A stretch of DNA of 64,000 nucleotides from JAFAGX01 sp963759875. GTDB lineage: Bacteria > Acidobacteriota > Terriglobia > Terriglobales > Acidobacteriaceae. A program made the translations under genes and the position numbers. Location of the stretch: contig CAVXBB010000016.1 in NCBI GenBank assembly GCA_963759875.1, positions 248,001 to 312,000 on the forward strand, in the 5' to 3' direction. The notes under the pieces are model-generated. The model saw only the letters and a list, made by a program, of their open reading frames with translations. It searched no databases and had not been told where the DNA came from. Below, in pieces: positions 35,298 through 44,296 of the stretch (the stretch's first letter is position 1; each line of letters opens with the position of its first letter).

Positions 35298-35781
35298 CGC
35301 TTAGGCCGGAAGGCGATTCCAACCACACCAAACAAAAGATGCTCACGTCCTCTGCCACGGCTTGGGGAAGCGGAAATTCCTCACCGATGTAAGTAAGCCT
35401 CGAATCGTGCCAGCCGAGTTGCATGCGCCACTGGACGCGCAGAAAACATCTCTACCGAGTCTCGCATCAGAACTTTTCGCCTGAGTTATAGGCACGCTTG
35501 GCACTTGTTCTCAGGACTGGTACTTCGGATGTCGAGCCGCATTGAAAGCCCTGGCTCATTCAGCAGTCTTCGAAGATCTCGGTAGTTGGCTTTCAAAGTA
35601 GCCCACTACCAAGATCTCAAATTGCTCGAAGCCGAAGGTGCAATGTGCTAGGGTTGCGCTCCAGCCCCCGGGTTGCCGGTGACCAGGTCGCGTCTAACCG
35701 TTATAACCGACGGATGCTTTATAAAAAAGCGCAGTCATATTCTTGCCGTGGGTGTGAGGCCGACCCTCAGGTGCAACATCG
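35298..35781. other. Intergenic region with a long imperfect inverted repeat
   Basis: No gene was found. GATCTCGGTAGTTGGCT (35575-35591) pairs 15 of 17 with AGCCCACTACCAAGATC (35600-35616) across an 8-nt spacer; short CTTCGA/TCGAAG arms extend it at the outside. No T-run follows, so it does not look like a terminator. A TATAAA-like stretch at about 35719 could belong to the AraC gene promoter. Confidence 0.35.
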
Positions 35782-36804
35782 ATGTCACTGATGTTTTCAA
35801 CGAAACTTGTTCCTGCATCTGATCGCCTGGATGCCTGGGAATGGAATGCGCGGCAATTCTGCGGAGATTGCCGTTTCCAGTTCCCAAGCCGCCGTGCCTT
35901 CCATGGGTCAATAGAGACCAAACAGCTGGGGGATTTGGAGCTTTCGCTGTTCTCCTCGAGCTCACTCTCATTTAGCAAGTTTCCCATCAGAAACAGTCAT
36001 TCAGAAAGCCGGTTCTGCACGGTGATCACGCAACTGCGGGGCAATCGCACATATTCACAAAACGGAAATGTTGTGACGCTAAATCGGGGGGACAGTACGC
36101 TTATCGATTCGGCGCTGCCATGGTCCTCGGAGTGTCAGGGGAACTGTGTCCGGCTGTACCTGCGGGCACCTCGGTGGGCCATGGAGAACCGGCTCTGCAC
36201 TGGCACGATTCCAAGCGCCAGGCGGATTGCCGGATCCTCCACGCTGGGAGGAACACTATTTCATCTGGCGAAATCGCTTTATCGCGACGCCGACAAGTTG
36301 ACCTATGAGGAAGGTGCCACGCTGATTGCGGCATATTTCGACGTGCTGGCAGGCTGCCTCGGCACGCGCGCGCGTGACTTCCCTCCTCCTGCTGGCGCTG
36401 AGCTTTGCTCTCGAATCGCAGCATTCCTCGAGCAGAATTTGGCGGATCCAGAGCTCAGCCCGTCTGCTGTTGCGGCAGCGGCCGGCATTTCGACGCGCCA
36501 CTTCCATCGTCTGTTCGCAAAGAGCGGAGAAACTCCGGGAAGTTGGATTCGCGAGCGTCGATTAGAACGCTGCCGAGTTGATCTTGCGGATTCGCGCTTG
36601 CGAAGACGCAGCGTGACTGAAATCGCATTTTCCTGGGGCTTCTCCGATTCCGCCCATTTCAGCCACGCCTTTAAAAAACGATTTGGGATCTCGCCGCGCA
36701 CATTCCGATCGCAGAGCTGGACTGATCTGGGGAAAGAAACACAACTGCAACCCAAGATACGCGCCTTGCTTGCCCCGGAGCTGCGACACTCACAAGCTAA
36801 CTGA
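35782..36804 (+). CDS. AraC-family transcriptional regulator
   Basis: 340 residues. The N-terminal 200 residues look like the AraC-binding-like (cupin) domain with NRTYSQNGNVVTLNRGDSTL. The C-terminal 100 residues hold two helix-turn-helix units: PSAVAAAAGISTRHFHRLFA and SVTEIAFSWGFSDSAHFSHAF, then KRFGISPRTFR. It is a ligand-responsive activator or repressor. It sits between the two receptor/amidohydrolase clusters and next to the convergent APC permease, which are its likely targets (inference). Confidence 0.9.
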   Translation: MSLMFSTKLVPASDRLDAWEWNARQFCGDCRFQFPSRRAFHGSIETKQLGDLELSLFSSSSLSFSKFPIRNSHSESRFCTVITQLRGNRTYSQNGNVVTLNRGDSTLIDSALPWSSECQGNCVRLYLRAPRWAMENRLCTGTIPSARRIAGSSTLGGTLFHLAKSLYRDADKLTYEEGATLIAAYFDVLAGCLGTRARDFPPPAGAELCSRIAAFLEQNLADPELSPSAVAAAAGISTRHFHRLFAKSGETPGSWIRERRLERCRVDLADSRLRRRSVTEIAFSWGFSDSAHFSHAFKKRFGISPRTFRSQSWTDLGKETQLQPKIRALLAPELRHSQAN

Positions 36805-36809
36805 AGCGC

Positions 36810-38195
36810 TTATTCAGAGGACGTTTCCGAACCCACGTCAGCCGCGCGGAGCTGCAGTTCCGGGATGTGTTGCGCGCTCTTTGCGGAAAGTCGCATCAAT
36901 GTACCTACGCCGAGCCACATACCTAATGCCAGCCATTCATATTGCGTAAAGTGGCCGGGTACAACGGGAACGACTTTCACCAGAACCATTAAAGAAGTCA
37001 TGCAGACGCCGAAGATTGCTGCTGCGCGCCCAGCCCAGCGAGGTTTCATGCAGAAGTAGGAAGCACAAGCCGCCATCCACCCCACGGCAGATGCCACAGC
37101 TCCAACCTCAAGGATAGGCACCAATCCGGCTTGTCCGACAAACAGAGCGACGGCGGTAGCCAGAGCCACAACGATTGTCGCTGTAGATGGCGTCTGGTGC
37201 GTGGGATGAACCTCCGCCATCCGCTGGTCGATCAAATTCCGTCGACCCATGGCGAACAGAAGCCGCGAGGAGGCGATCATGTTTCCATTAAATGTCCTCA
37301 GCACGGCGACCAATGCCGACGCCATTATCAGGTCGACAATCCAGTGTGCGTGCAATGCTCGTTCGAATGCGATAGCCACCGGAAAAGGGCCGGGACTGCG
37401 CAGCGCCGAGACGGGGGCGACATATGCAACGGTGATGATAACGAACCAGAAAAAGGCGAGTCCCACGAAGATCGTCAGGATTACTGCGACAGAGAAATCG
37501 CGCTCGTGAAAATCGGGGCTGGCCTCTTCAGCGCATTTTCCGACGGATTCGAATCCCGAGAGTAGCCAAGGCACAATCTGCCAGACCAGCAAAACAGATA
37601 ATAGAGGAGCGTGGCTGAAGAGTGGGTGCAAGTTTGCGATGCTGCCATGCTTCGCGCCGGCGAGAGCAAAGATCACTACGAGCGTTAAGAATGTCAAAGT
37701 TGTCCACTTCATGAAGCGTGCGCTGGCCTGAACGCCACGGTAATTAAGCCAGCCAAGCGCGATAGTAATCGCCAATCCGAGTAGCAGGTGCGGAAGGTAC
37801 ACAGGATAGCCGCCGAGGCGATACAGCTCAAACCTGTTCATTGCGGGAAAGAGGTATCCGCTGATTCTGCCGGCGGCCAGGGCCTCGAACGGGCAGGTCA
37901 GCCCGTAGCTAAGCAACATGATCCAACCCGTGGCAAAGCTTACGGTCGGAGGGAAAAAGCGAGCGGTGTACGCAACCTCGCTCGCCGCATCAGGGATGGC
38001 TTGCACCAACTTGCCGTAGACGTAGCCCACGGGTAGCAGCATCAGCGCACCGGCTGTAAATCCGAGAACGGCGCCAATCGGGCCGCCGCGCTCCAGGATA
38101 TCGTCCATTACCACAAGCCAGCCGGTGCCGACCATCACCCCAAATGCGAGAGCGAAATAATCGAACAGATGCAGCTTCCGGGCAAGTTTGGTCAT
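36810..38195 (-). CDS. APC-superfamily amino acid/amine permease
   Basis: 461 residues, 12 predicted membrane helices. Its start, DYFALAFGVMVGTGWLVVMDD, is the APC helix-1 region with unwound G-x-G motif. ALAAGRISGYLFPAMN and LSGFESVGKCAEEASPDF also fit the APC family. It probably imports an amino acid or amine. It lies 105 bp upstream of a second TonB receptor gene on the same strand and is convergent with the AraC gene (5 bp between stops). Confidence 0.87.
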   Translation of the reverse strand: MTKLARKLHLFDYFALAFGVMVGTGWLVVMDDILERGGPIGAVLGFTAGALMLLPVGYVYGKLVQAIPDAASEVAYTARFFPPTVSFATGWIMLLSYGLTCPFEALAAGRISGYLFPAMNRFELYRLGGYPVYLPHLLLGLAITIALGWLNYRGVQASARFMKWTTLTFLTLVVIFALAGAKHGSIANLHPLFSHAPLLSVLLVWQIVPWLLSGFESVGKCAEEASPDFHERDFSVAVILTIFVGLAFFWFVIITVAYVAPVSALRSPGPFPVAIAFERALHAHWIVDLIMASALVAVLRTFNGNMIASSRLLFAMGRRNLIDQRMAEVHPTHQTPSTATIVVALATAVALFVGQAGLVPILEVGAVASAVGWMAACASYFCMKPRWAGRAAAIFGVCMTSLMVLVKVVPVVPGHFTQYEWLALGMWLGVGTLMRLSAKSAQHIPELQLRAADVGSETSSE

Positions 38196-38252
38196 ATGCG
38201 CGTGGAAAAGATTATCAGATACATCCTTCAGGTCTGACTCGAAACAATGCGG

Positions 38253-38282
38253 AACAAGAAAACCGGGCGCGGGGACGCCCGG
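38253..38282 (-). terminator. Rho-independent terminator after the second TonB receptor
   Basis: On the minus strand CCGGGCG (38276-38282) and CGCCCGG (38263-38269) form a 7-bp GC stem around a 6-nt loop, followed by TTTTCTTGTT. It lies about 20 bp after the receptor stop. Confidence 0.75.
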
Positions 38283-38300
38283 CCACCACTGTAGCGCTTC

Positions 38301-41300
38301 TTAAAATTCGTAACGCAAGGCGAACTGCATCACGCGCGGTTGCGTAAGCAGGCCCGTGTAATTGCCGAACGTATTTGGTACCTGCTGCAAGGACGCAATG
38401 CAAGCACAGGCCTGAGTTCCCAATCCCGACAATGCATTAAACCGCACTTGGTTGAAAACATTGAACACTTCCCAGCGGAATTGCAGGCTTTGGGATTCGT
38501 AGGTTTTCCATCGTTTTGCAACGGCCATATCCACGCCCGCGAAGCCGTCGCCGCGAACCACGTTCCGAGATCCGCTTTGGCCGGGGAAGGGATGCCCGAA
38601 ATCGGCGAATGCAGCGGTGGGATTGGGAAAGACGCTGACTGAACCATCCGGCTGCTTGAAGTGTCCAGTTGTCGGGCGAACCAGCATGTTAGCGATGCCT
38701 TGCTCGTCCCAGTCGGTAGGCCAATAATTGCCGTTGTCCACCGTGAACGGAAATCCGGTGGTCCAGCGCGCCAGTCCAGAGAGTTGCCAGCCACCTATGA
38801 AGCCATCAGTAATACCCCCGGCATTGCTGGCGAATCGCTTGTTCCTTCCGAACGGTAATTCGGCGATCCAGTCCGCGTTGACCTGGTGGGTAGTATCGAA
38901 ATCGGAGACGGCACGACGTCCGCCGGGATCGAAGGCATTAACCAGGCGACTGCCGGGCGCGCCCACGTTGGTGCTCGAACTGAAGCCGAGGCGAGTGGCA
39001 TTCGAAGTGATGTCGATTGATTTTGAATACGTGTAGTTCAGATCGAACTGCACGCCGCTGCCCAGTTGCTTTCGCAGGCTGGCCTGCAGGCCGTTGTAGC
39101 TGGAGCCGCCGATCGAACTCCAACCATACATGCTTGTGGCCTGGTTATTCAGCGCGTCGCCTGCGGCTGCTGCACCCACAGGATTATTGAAGAACAACGT
39201 GTTTCCGTTGTTGTCGCCGAGCCCGTAATAAATGTCGAGGTTTCCGAGACCAACCACCTCATTGCCGACGTACGAATCGCCCGATTTGTAATAAAGGTCG
39301 TAAATGGCTCCCACCAGGTTGCTACCGAATGCAGTTCCGGTAAACAGGTCGGTGTAACCCGCAGCTTTGGGAATCATGTCATGCCAGAACGCAGCGGTCT
39401 TCCCTACGACGGCATCGGTCACCTTATTCGAAGGCACGTTTTGCTGACCTAACTGCGCCAGGCGGGTGGCAGCGGCGAAATAATCGATGTGGGTTTTAGG
39501 ATCGACGAGATCGATCGGCTGCCGGAGATCGCGCTGGGTGAGCAGGTCGCGTCCCAAGCGGCCCACATACGAAAGCTGCAATGAGAATCTTTGCGGTAGT
39601 TCACGAGCTACAGAGAAGTCAAACGCCCAGGCGTATGGCGTCTTGAGCGATTGATCGACTCCCCACGTGATCGCCTGGCCTAATGGAGGCGGCGTTTGCG
39701 GGAATGCTCCGGCTGGCGCAGGTTCAAAGAACTGCTGGTGAGTGGGACCGAATACCGGAATTTGGTTAATGTTGCTGATGCGCGGCGCGTTTCCAGCGTC
39801 ATCATACCCCGGAACGCAGCAGGGATTTTGTACCGTGGCCGCCAAGCCGCCTGGTGCATTCGCATCGAAGGTGCTTAGCAGTTCCATGCCGGCGCGATCA
39901 TAGACGCGGCTGAATCCACCGCGAATCACGCTCTTGTCATTGTCGCCGAAAAGCTTTCGCAGCCAGCCGTCCGAAGGCCTCGGCGAATATGCAAAAGAAA
40001 TTCGGGGAGAGACATCGGATTTTGAAAAGTTGTAGAATCCACGCCCGTTGTTCGCGGGACCGCCGAGAATAAACGAAACGAGCGGAACGGCGTCATACCC
40101 AATTCCCGCTTGCTGATTCTTAGCCATCTGGCTGAATTCGGTTCCCAGGTTGTAAGCCCAGGAGGGGCATCCGATGCCGGGGTTCACCGAAGCGACACAC
40201 GTGGGCGATGCCTGGTATCCATTGATCTCCCACGGCGGCGGAAACAGCGACCAGCGAACACCGTAGCTGATGGTGAGGTTCGGCTTCACGCGGAAAGAAT
40301 CCTGGCCGTAGAACTCGTACCAGTTCAGGCCGTAATCGCGCTTCACGGGAGCGCCGGTTGGACTAATCGGATTTCCATTGGCATCCACCACGTAGTTCAA
40401 CACCTTGCCGCTTTTGTCGTAGTTGTAGTTCGCGACGATATCAGACACCATGCCGAGCAAGCCGAGCACTGGATAATCATATTGAAACGCTGAAGAAGGT
40501 TCGGGCAGGTTGGCAAAGCAAGGATCCAGAGGGCTGCCAGTGCCAGCCGTGCAATTGGTAGCGGTGCCTGCAAATCCAGTTGGCGCCATCCAGTTGGTTG
40601 CGCCTTTGCCGACGCTGAACGAATGCTCGTAGCTCAGGCGAGGATCGCGAGCGAATCCGATGTTCGTGCCGAATTGCAGCGTGTGCTTGCCTTTCGTCCA
40701 CGAAATGTCGTCCAGCAGGTTGTGGACAGGCGTTTGCGCATTGTGACTATAGAAGATGCCCTGGTCGAGTCCATAGAACTCGTTCCATTGCTGGTTGGTG
40801 TTGCCAACTATTCCTGTGCTCTGCCGCGTGAATCCCCAATGAAAGTTGTTGACCACAGCCGACGTGAGAACTGCGGTATAGCCCACGACAAATCCTTTAC
40901 TGTGGTCGGTCAGAGTTTGTTCGGGCGGCGCACCCGGCAGAAATGGTGCTTGAGGATTGAAAATGTTTTGCAGAGCGCCGCGCCAGAATAATGTGTGTTT
41001 TCCGTCAGCTGTGAGATGGTAATCCAGCCGGGCAATGAACGCGTTGTTATTTAAGCTTACCGGCGCACGAAAGCGGTAGCCGGAATAATTCAATCCATCT
41101 CCAACTGAAGGATCATTGGTTGCGAATTGGCCGGTGCAGAACGTTTTATCGAAGTAGCCGGTATGCTGCGGGTTTTCGATGGCGGAGTTGATTCCCAATC
41201 CGAGCGGATCAAGCGCCTTGAGTTGGGCCGCAGTGACAGTGGTGATCCCTCCAGAGCCGTTCACATACTGGATATTTCCCGCACAAAGGCTTGGCGTTGG

Positions 41301-42290
41301 GATGGTGCGGACCGTGCTCTGTTGCTCGCGCTCGCGGGTCCCCTCGTAATTCGCAAAGAAAAATAAGCGGTCTTTCTTGATTGGACCACCCACAGACGCG
41401 CCGAAAATGTTCCGCAGCAACTTGTCAGGAGTGTTCGGTTGACCTGTTAAAGACTCTGCTTGCTTCACGAAATAATCATTCGCGCTGGTTACCGTGTTGC
41501 GATGGTATTCGTAAACCGATCCGTGAAAGCTGTTGGTGCCGCTTTTCGTGACCAGCGCCACCTGTGCGCCGGAACCTTCCCCCTGGTCAGCATTGTAGTT
41601 ACTCGTCGTGACGCGGAATTCCTGCACTGAATCCAGCGTGACCGGCAAAACAGAAGTGAACGCGTACCCGCTGGATTGGTCGTTCACATCGACGCCGTCG
41701 AGGGTGATGTTGCTCTGGTCGCTGCGAGCACCATTCACCGCCCCATTGCGCGAGTCCTGGTCCTTATCAATATCGGGACGATTGCCGGTATAAGCGACGC
41801 CGGCCTGAAGACTCAGCAGGTCGGGAACGTTGCGGCCCTCCAGCGGAATCTGCGTCACCTGTTTCTCGTCGAAAGAATTGCCGAGAGAGGCGTCCACCGT
41901 ATTTAGCACAGGTGCTTCGCTCGTGACGTTAACAATCTCTGTGGCGCGCCCAAGCTTGAGCCGTACATTAGTGGTCGCCGGAGTGTTGACCAGCAGTTGC
42001 AAACCGGTTTGCTGATAGCCTTCGAAACCGGTCGCCGTCACCCGTAGCGAATACATGCCCGGAGCAAGAAACAGAAATTGATAATCGCCCTGAATTCCGC
42101 TGGTCGCAGTGCGTTTAGTGTTTGATTCCGTGTTCTCGAGAACGATCGTGGCTCCCGAAACCACACTTCCGCTGGGATCTGTCACCGTGCCTCTCAGCGA
42201 AGTCGATGAGGTTTGCGCCAAAGCCAGGCTGGTCAATATCGTGGAAACTGCCAGAAACAAAAAGAAAGAAAAGTGTCTTCGCAGCTTCAT
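38301..42290 (-). CDS. Oar-like TonB-dependent receptor (1329 aa)
   Basis: Signal peptide MKLRRHFSFFLFLAVSTILT (cut near ALAQ), then a carboxypeptidase-regulatory domain (TSLRGTVTDPSGSVVSGATI, GDYQFLFLAPGMYSLRV), plug (LEGRNVPDLLSLQAGVAYTG, DQSNITLDGVDVNDQ) and a long barrel ending MQFALRYEF. It is closely similar in layout and in many motifs to the receptor at 29271-33137. It sits 105 bp downstream of the APC permease. The substrate is unknown; peptide or amide compounds are suggested by the neighbours. Confidence 0.93.
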   Translation of the reverse strand: MKLRRHFSFFLFLAVSTILTSLALAQTSSTSLRGTVTDPSGSVVSGATIVLENTESNTKRTATSGIQGDYQFLFLAPGMYSLRVTATGFEGYQQTGLQLLVNTPATTNVRLKLGRATEIVNVTSEAPVLNTVDASLGNSFDEKQVTQIPLEGRNVPDLLSLQAGVAYTGNRPDIDKDQDSRNGAVNGARSDQSNITLDGVDVNDQSSGYAFTSVLPVTLDSVQEFRVTTSNYNADQGEGSGAQVALVTKSGTNSFHGSVYEYHRNTVTSANDYFVKQAESLTGQPNTPDKLLRNIFGASVGGPIKKDRLFFFANYEGTREREQQSTVRTIPTPSLCAGNIQYVNGSGGITTVTAAQLKALDPLGLGINSAIENPQHTGYFDKTFCTGQFATNDPSVGDGLNYSGYRFRAPVSLNNNAFIARLDYHLTADGKHTLFWRGALQNIFNPQAPFLPGAPPEQTLTDHSKGFVVGYTAVLTSAVVNNFHWGFTRQSTGIVGNTNQQWNEFYGLDQGIFYSHNAQTPVHNLLDDISWTKGKHTLQFGTNIGFARDPRLSYEHSFSVGKGATNWMAPTGFAGTATNCTAGTGSPLDPCFANLPEPSSAFQYDYPVLGLLGMVSDIVANYNYDKSGKVLNYVVDANGNPISPTGAPVKRDYGLNWYEFYGQDSFRVKPNLTISYGVRWSLFPPPWEINGYQASPTCVASVNPGIGCPSWAYNLGTEFSQMAKNQQAGIGYDAVPLVSFILGGPANNGRGFYNFSKSDVSPRISFAYSPRPSDGWLRKLFGDNDKSVIRGGFSRVYDRAGMELLSTFDANAPGGLAATVQNPCCVPGYDDAGNAPRISNINQIPVFGPTHQQFFEPAPAGAFPQTPPPLGQAITWGVDQSLKTPYAWAFDFSVARELPQRFSLQLSYVGRLGRDLLTQRDLRQPIDLVDPKTHIDYFAAATRLAQLGQQNVPSNKVTDAVVGKTAAFWHDMIPKAAGYTDLFTGTAFGSNLVGAIYDLYYKSGDSYVGNEVVGLGNLDIYYGLGDNNGNTLFFNNPVGAAAAGDALNNQATSMYGWSSIGGSSYNGLQASLRKQLGSGVQFDLNYTYSKSIDITSNATRLGFSSSTNVGAPGSRLVNAFDPGGRRAVSDFDTTHQVNADWIAELPFGRNKRFASNAGGITDGFIGGWQLSGLARWTTGFPFTVDNGNYWPTDWDEQGIANMLVRPTTGHFKQPDGSVSVFPNPTAAFADFGHPFPGQSGSRNVVRGDGFAGVDMAVAKRWKTYESQSLQFRWEVFNVFNQVRFNALSGLGTQACACIASLQQVPNTFGNYTGLLTQPRVMQFALRYEF

Positions 42291-42542
42291 AGGGCCCCCG
42301 CAGACGTTGGCATGTTACTCCTGTTCGCGCCTGCAAAACTTGTCCAGGAGTGACGCTGACTTGTCAGAGAACGACCTCAACTTGCGCCGAAACGGCGGGG
42401 GTACGTGGGTGGCTCGTTCTTTCCGCGTTCTGTGCGGAAAGGACGGGCGTCTAAAGAGAGGTCACCTGTACGGTGCTACACTGTTCACTGTATTGTACCG
42501 AACACTTCCGCCCAGTAATTTTTGTTAACAGATTCGGTCTCT
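42291..42542. other. Divergent intergenic region with a hairpin and partial palindrome
   Basis: CGTTCTTTCCGC (42415-42426) and GCGGAAAGGACG (42434-42445) form a 12-bp stem (one G-U) with a 7-nt loop and no T-run. Further on, CGGTGCTACA and TGTATTGTACCG around 42472-42500 form an interrupted inverted repeat that could be an operator for the small + strand gene. Confidence 0.35.
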
Positions 42543-42719
42543 ATGCGCAGCAAGCCTTACTATACCGACCTGATCGATGCTCTGCGAGAGACGCTCGCCG
42601 CGCTGGAGCAAATGAAGCTCGCTGATGTGAATGATCCCGCCCTGGTTGAGCTGAAGTCCGCGATTGTTCGCGTCCTCGCAGAGAAACAAGTCAAGGAACA
42701 TATCCCAGAGCTCGCGTAA
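42543..42719 (+). CDS. Small hypothetical protein (58 aa)
   Basis: Starts MRSKPYYTDLIDALRETLAA (an upstream ATG adds seven residues without a better ribosome site). It is helical and acidic, with LEQMKLADVNDPALVELKSA, and has no membrane segment. It may be a small regulatory or toxin-antitoxin-like peptide, but nothing specific was recognised. It ends 4 bp before a possible Cys-rich ORF. Confidence 0.5.
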   Translation: MRSKPYYTDLIDALRETLAALEQMKLADVNDPALVELKSAIVRVLAEKQVKEHIPELA

Positions 42720-42723
42720 TCAG

Positions 42724-43011
42724 ATGCCCTACGGGACCCCACTCACCACGAAAGCAAGATGTGCTGGCGGTTGCAAAGACGGCGGACACGTTCTGAGACT
42801 TCGCGCTCCCGGACAGTACGGGCTTTCAATAGCAGAGTGGGCCAGTAAGCCATTGGATTTTTTCGCCTACTATTGTTGCCGCTGTAGTTTCCTATGGTTC
42901 GAGCACCCGCGCCGCAAGAGACCTATCATCGCCGTTCGCGGTCCCACTCCGGTTCCCCCCGAGCAGCCGTCCTACAGCATCCGCCGTGTTCGGCACACAT
43001 CTTCTGTCTGA
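42724..43011 (+). CDS. Possible small Cys-rich (zinc-ribbon-like) protein
   Basis: 95 residues from MPYGTPLTTKARCAGGCKDG. Four or five Cys form two knuckle-like pairs (CAGGC near residue 13; YYCCRC near 50). The tail is Pro/Arg-rich. No Shine-Dalgarno is evident, but the ATG is 4 bp after the stop of the previous gene, allowing coupling. The Cys spacing and position are the only support; no family was recognised. Confidence 0.35.
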   Translation: MPYGTPLTTKARCAGGCKDGGHVLRLRAPGQYGLSIAEWASKPLDFFAYYCCRCSFLWFEHPRRKRPIIAVRGPTPVPPEQPSYSIRRVRHTSSV

Positions 43012-43089
43012 TAAATTACACACGCGCTGAGGTTGATCCGGCGTTGCCTGGGTGATAATAGCGCGCCCATGGTGCTGTACACGATGTGA

Positions 43090-43782
43090 CTACTTGATTG
43101 GGGCAATATTAGCTGGTGGTGCTTGTGTACCACGCAGTTTGGCCGCCATTTTCACCAGGTCCGCGAGCGATCCCGCGTTCATCTTCTCCATCACTTTGCC
43201 ACGGTGCGCCTTGACGGTGATCTCGCTGATGCCAAGCTCGCCCCCGACCTGTTTATTCAGCAGGCCGGAAACGACTAGCGCCATAACCTGCCGTTCGCGA
43301 GGTGTGAGCGACTCGTAGCACTTCCGTAGTTTCTGGATTTGGGCTTCCTGGTCAAGAGCAATATGACTACGTTCGAGCGCTTGGGATATGGCGTTCAGTA
43401 GCACTTCATCGCTGAAAGGTTTGGTTAGGAATTCAACTGCGCCAGCCTTCATTGCTCGGACCGTCGTCGGGATGTCGCCATGTCCGGTGATGAAGATGAT
43501 CGGCATGTCAGTGCGCTCGGCGCTTACCCGTTGCTGCAGGTCTAGGCCGTTGAGACCCGGAAGAGAGATATCAAGGATGAGGCAGCTTGGAAGAGCCGGT
43601 CGCGGGTGATCCAGGAATTCCTGTGCGGAGGCAAATGTCTTTACCTGCCAGCCTTCGTTTTGGATTAATAGTTCTAGCGATTCCCGCACTGAGACGTCAT
43701 CATCAACAACGAATACGATGGGCGATGCAGTCGCCATGGGTGCTGATCCCAATTCACGGCTGAGTGTGTGCGCAAGGCTCAT
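43090..43782 (-). CDS. FixJ-type response regulator (receiver plus LuxR HTH)
   Basis: About 230 residues; the start at 43782 follows GGGGGATATACT. The receiver is at about 20-135 (IVFVVDDDVSVRESLELL, CLILDISLPGLNG phospho-Asp, FITGHGD, EFLTKPF). The LuxR/FixJ DNA-binding domain is at the end: LTPRERQVMALVVSGLLNKQ and GISEITVKAHRGKVMEKM. It is the DNA-binding output of the operon and is encoded last, after the histidine kinase and a lone receiver. Confidence 0.9.
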   Translation of the reverse strand: MSLAHTLSRELGSAPMATASPIVFVVDDDVSVRESLELLIQNEGWQVKTFASAQEFLDHPRPALPSCLILDISLPGLNGLDLQQRVSAERTDMPIIFITGHGDIPTTVRAMKAGAVEFLTKPFSDEVLLNAISQALERSHIALDQEAQIQKLRKCYESLTPRERQVMALVVSGLLNKQVGGELGISEITVKAHRGKVMEKMNAGSLADLVKMAAKLRGTQAPPANIAPIK

Positions 43783-43818
43783 AGTATATCCCCCAGAGCT
43801 GTAAAAATGCCCAGCCAT

Positions 43819-44214
43819 TCAGTTCGCGGACATCGCAACATTCAGCGCTTCGAGCAACGCGGTATCACTGAATGGCTTGTAAAGGAACTTTACTGCTCCT
43901 TGTTTAAGCGCCTGGTCCCGGATTGCTTCATCCTTCTGAGCGGTGATAAAAATTACCGGAATGTTTCGCCCGCGAACCCTCAATTCCCGTTGAAGGGCGA
44001 GTCCGGTCATTCCTGGCATCACTACGTCGAGGATCAGGCACCTGGTTCGGCCGACGATGTCGGATGTCAAGAATTCTTCTGCAGATGCAAACGCGCGCGC
44101 AGCAAAACCGAATTCTCTAAGCAGGTCAGGCAGTGATTCGCGTACCGATTCATCGTCATCAACTACGGAGAGGAGCGGACGTTCAATAGCGCTCCTTGGC
44201 TGCGGGGTCTCCAT
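43819..44214 (-). CDS. Stand-alone FixJ-like receiver protein
   Basis: 131 residues, a receiver only (LLSVVDDDESVRESLPDLL, CLILDVVMPGMTG, FITAQKD, KFLYKPF). The start is uncertain: GTG at 44232 overlaps an AAGGAG, and ATG at 44214 is 17 nt behind it. It may compete for phosphate with the FixJ-type regulator 36 bp downstream or act as a phosphate sink. Confidence 0.87.
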   Translation of the reverse strand: METPQPRSAIERPLLSVVDDDESVRESLPDLLREFGFAARAFASAEEFLTSDIVGRTRCLILDVVMPGMTGLALQRELRVRGRNIPVIFITAQKDEAIRDQALKQGAVKFLYKPFSDTALLEALNVAMSAN

Positions 44215-44296
44215 GCCAGAACAATGCGCCACTCCTTGAGGCGCGTCTATTGTACTTTGGTATGGCCTTTCATTTGATTATGAGCACAGGAGCTGA

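Noticed and set aside
37540..37562. tRNA T-loop-like GATTCGAATCCC
   Set aside because: It lies inside the APC permease gene and no acceptor or anticodon stem surrounds it.
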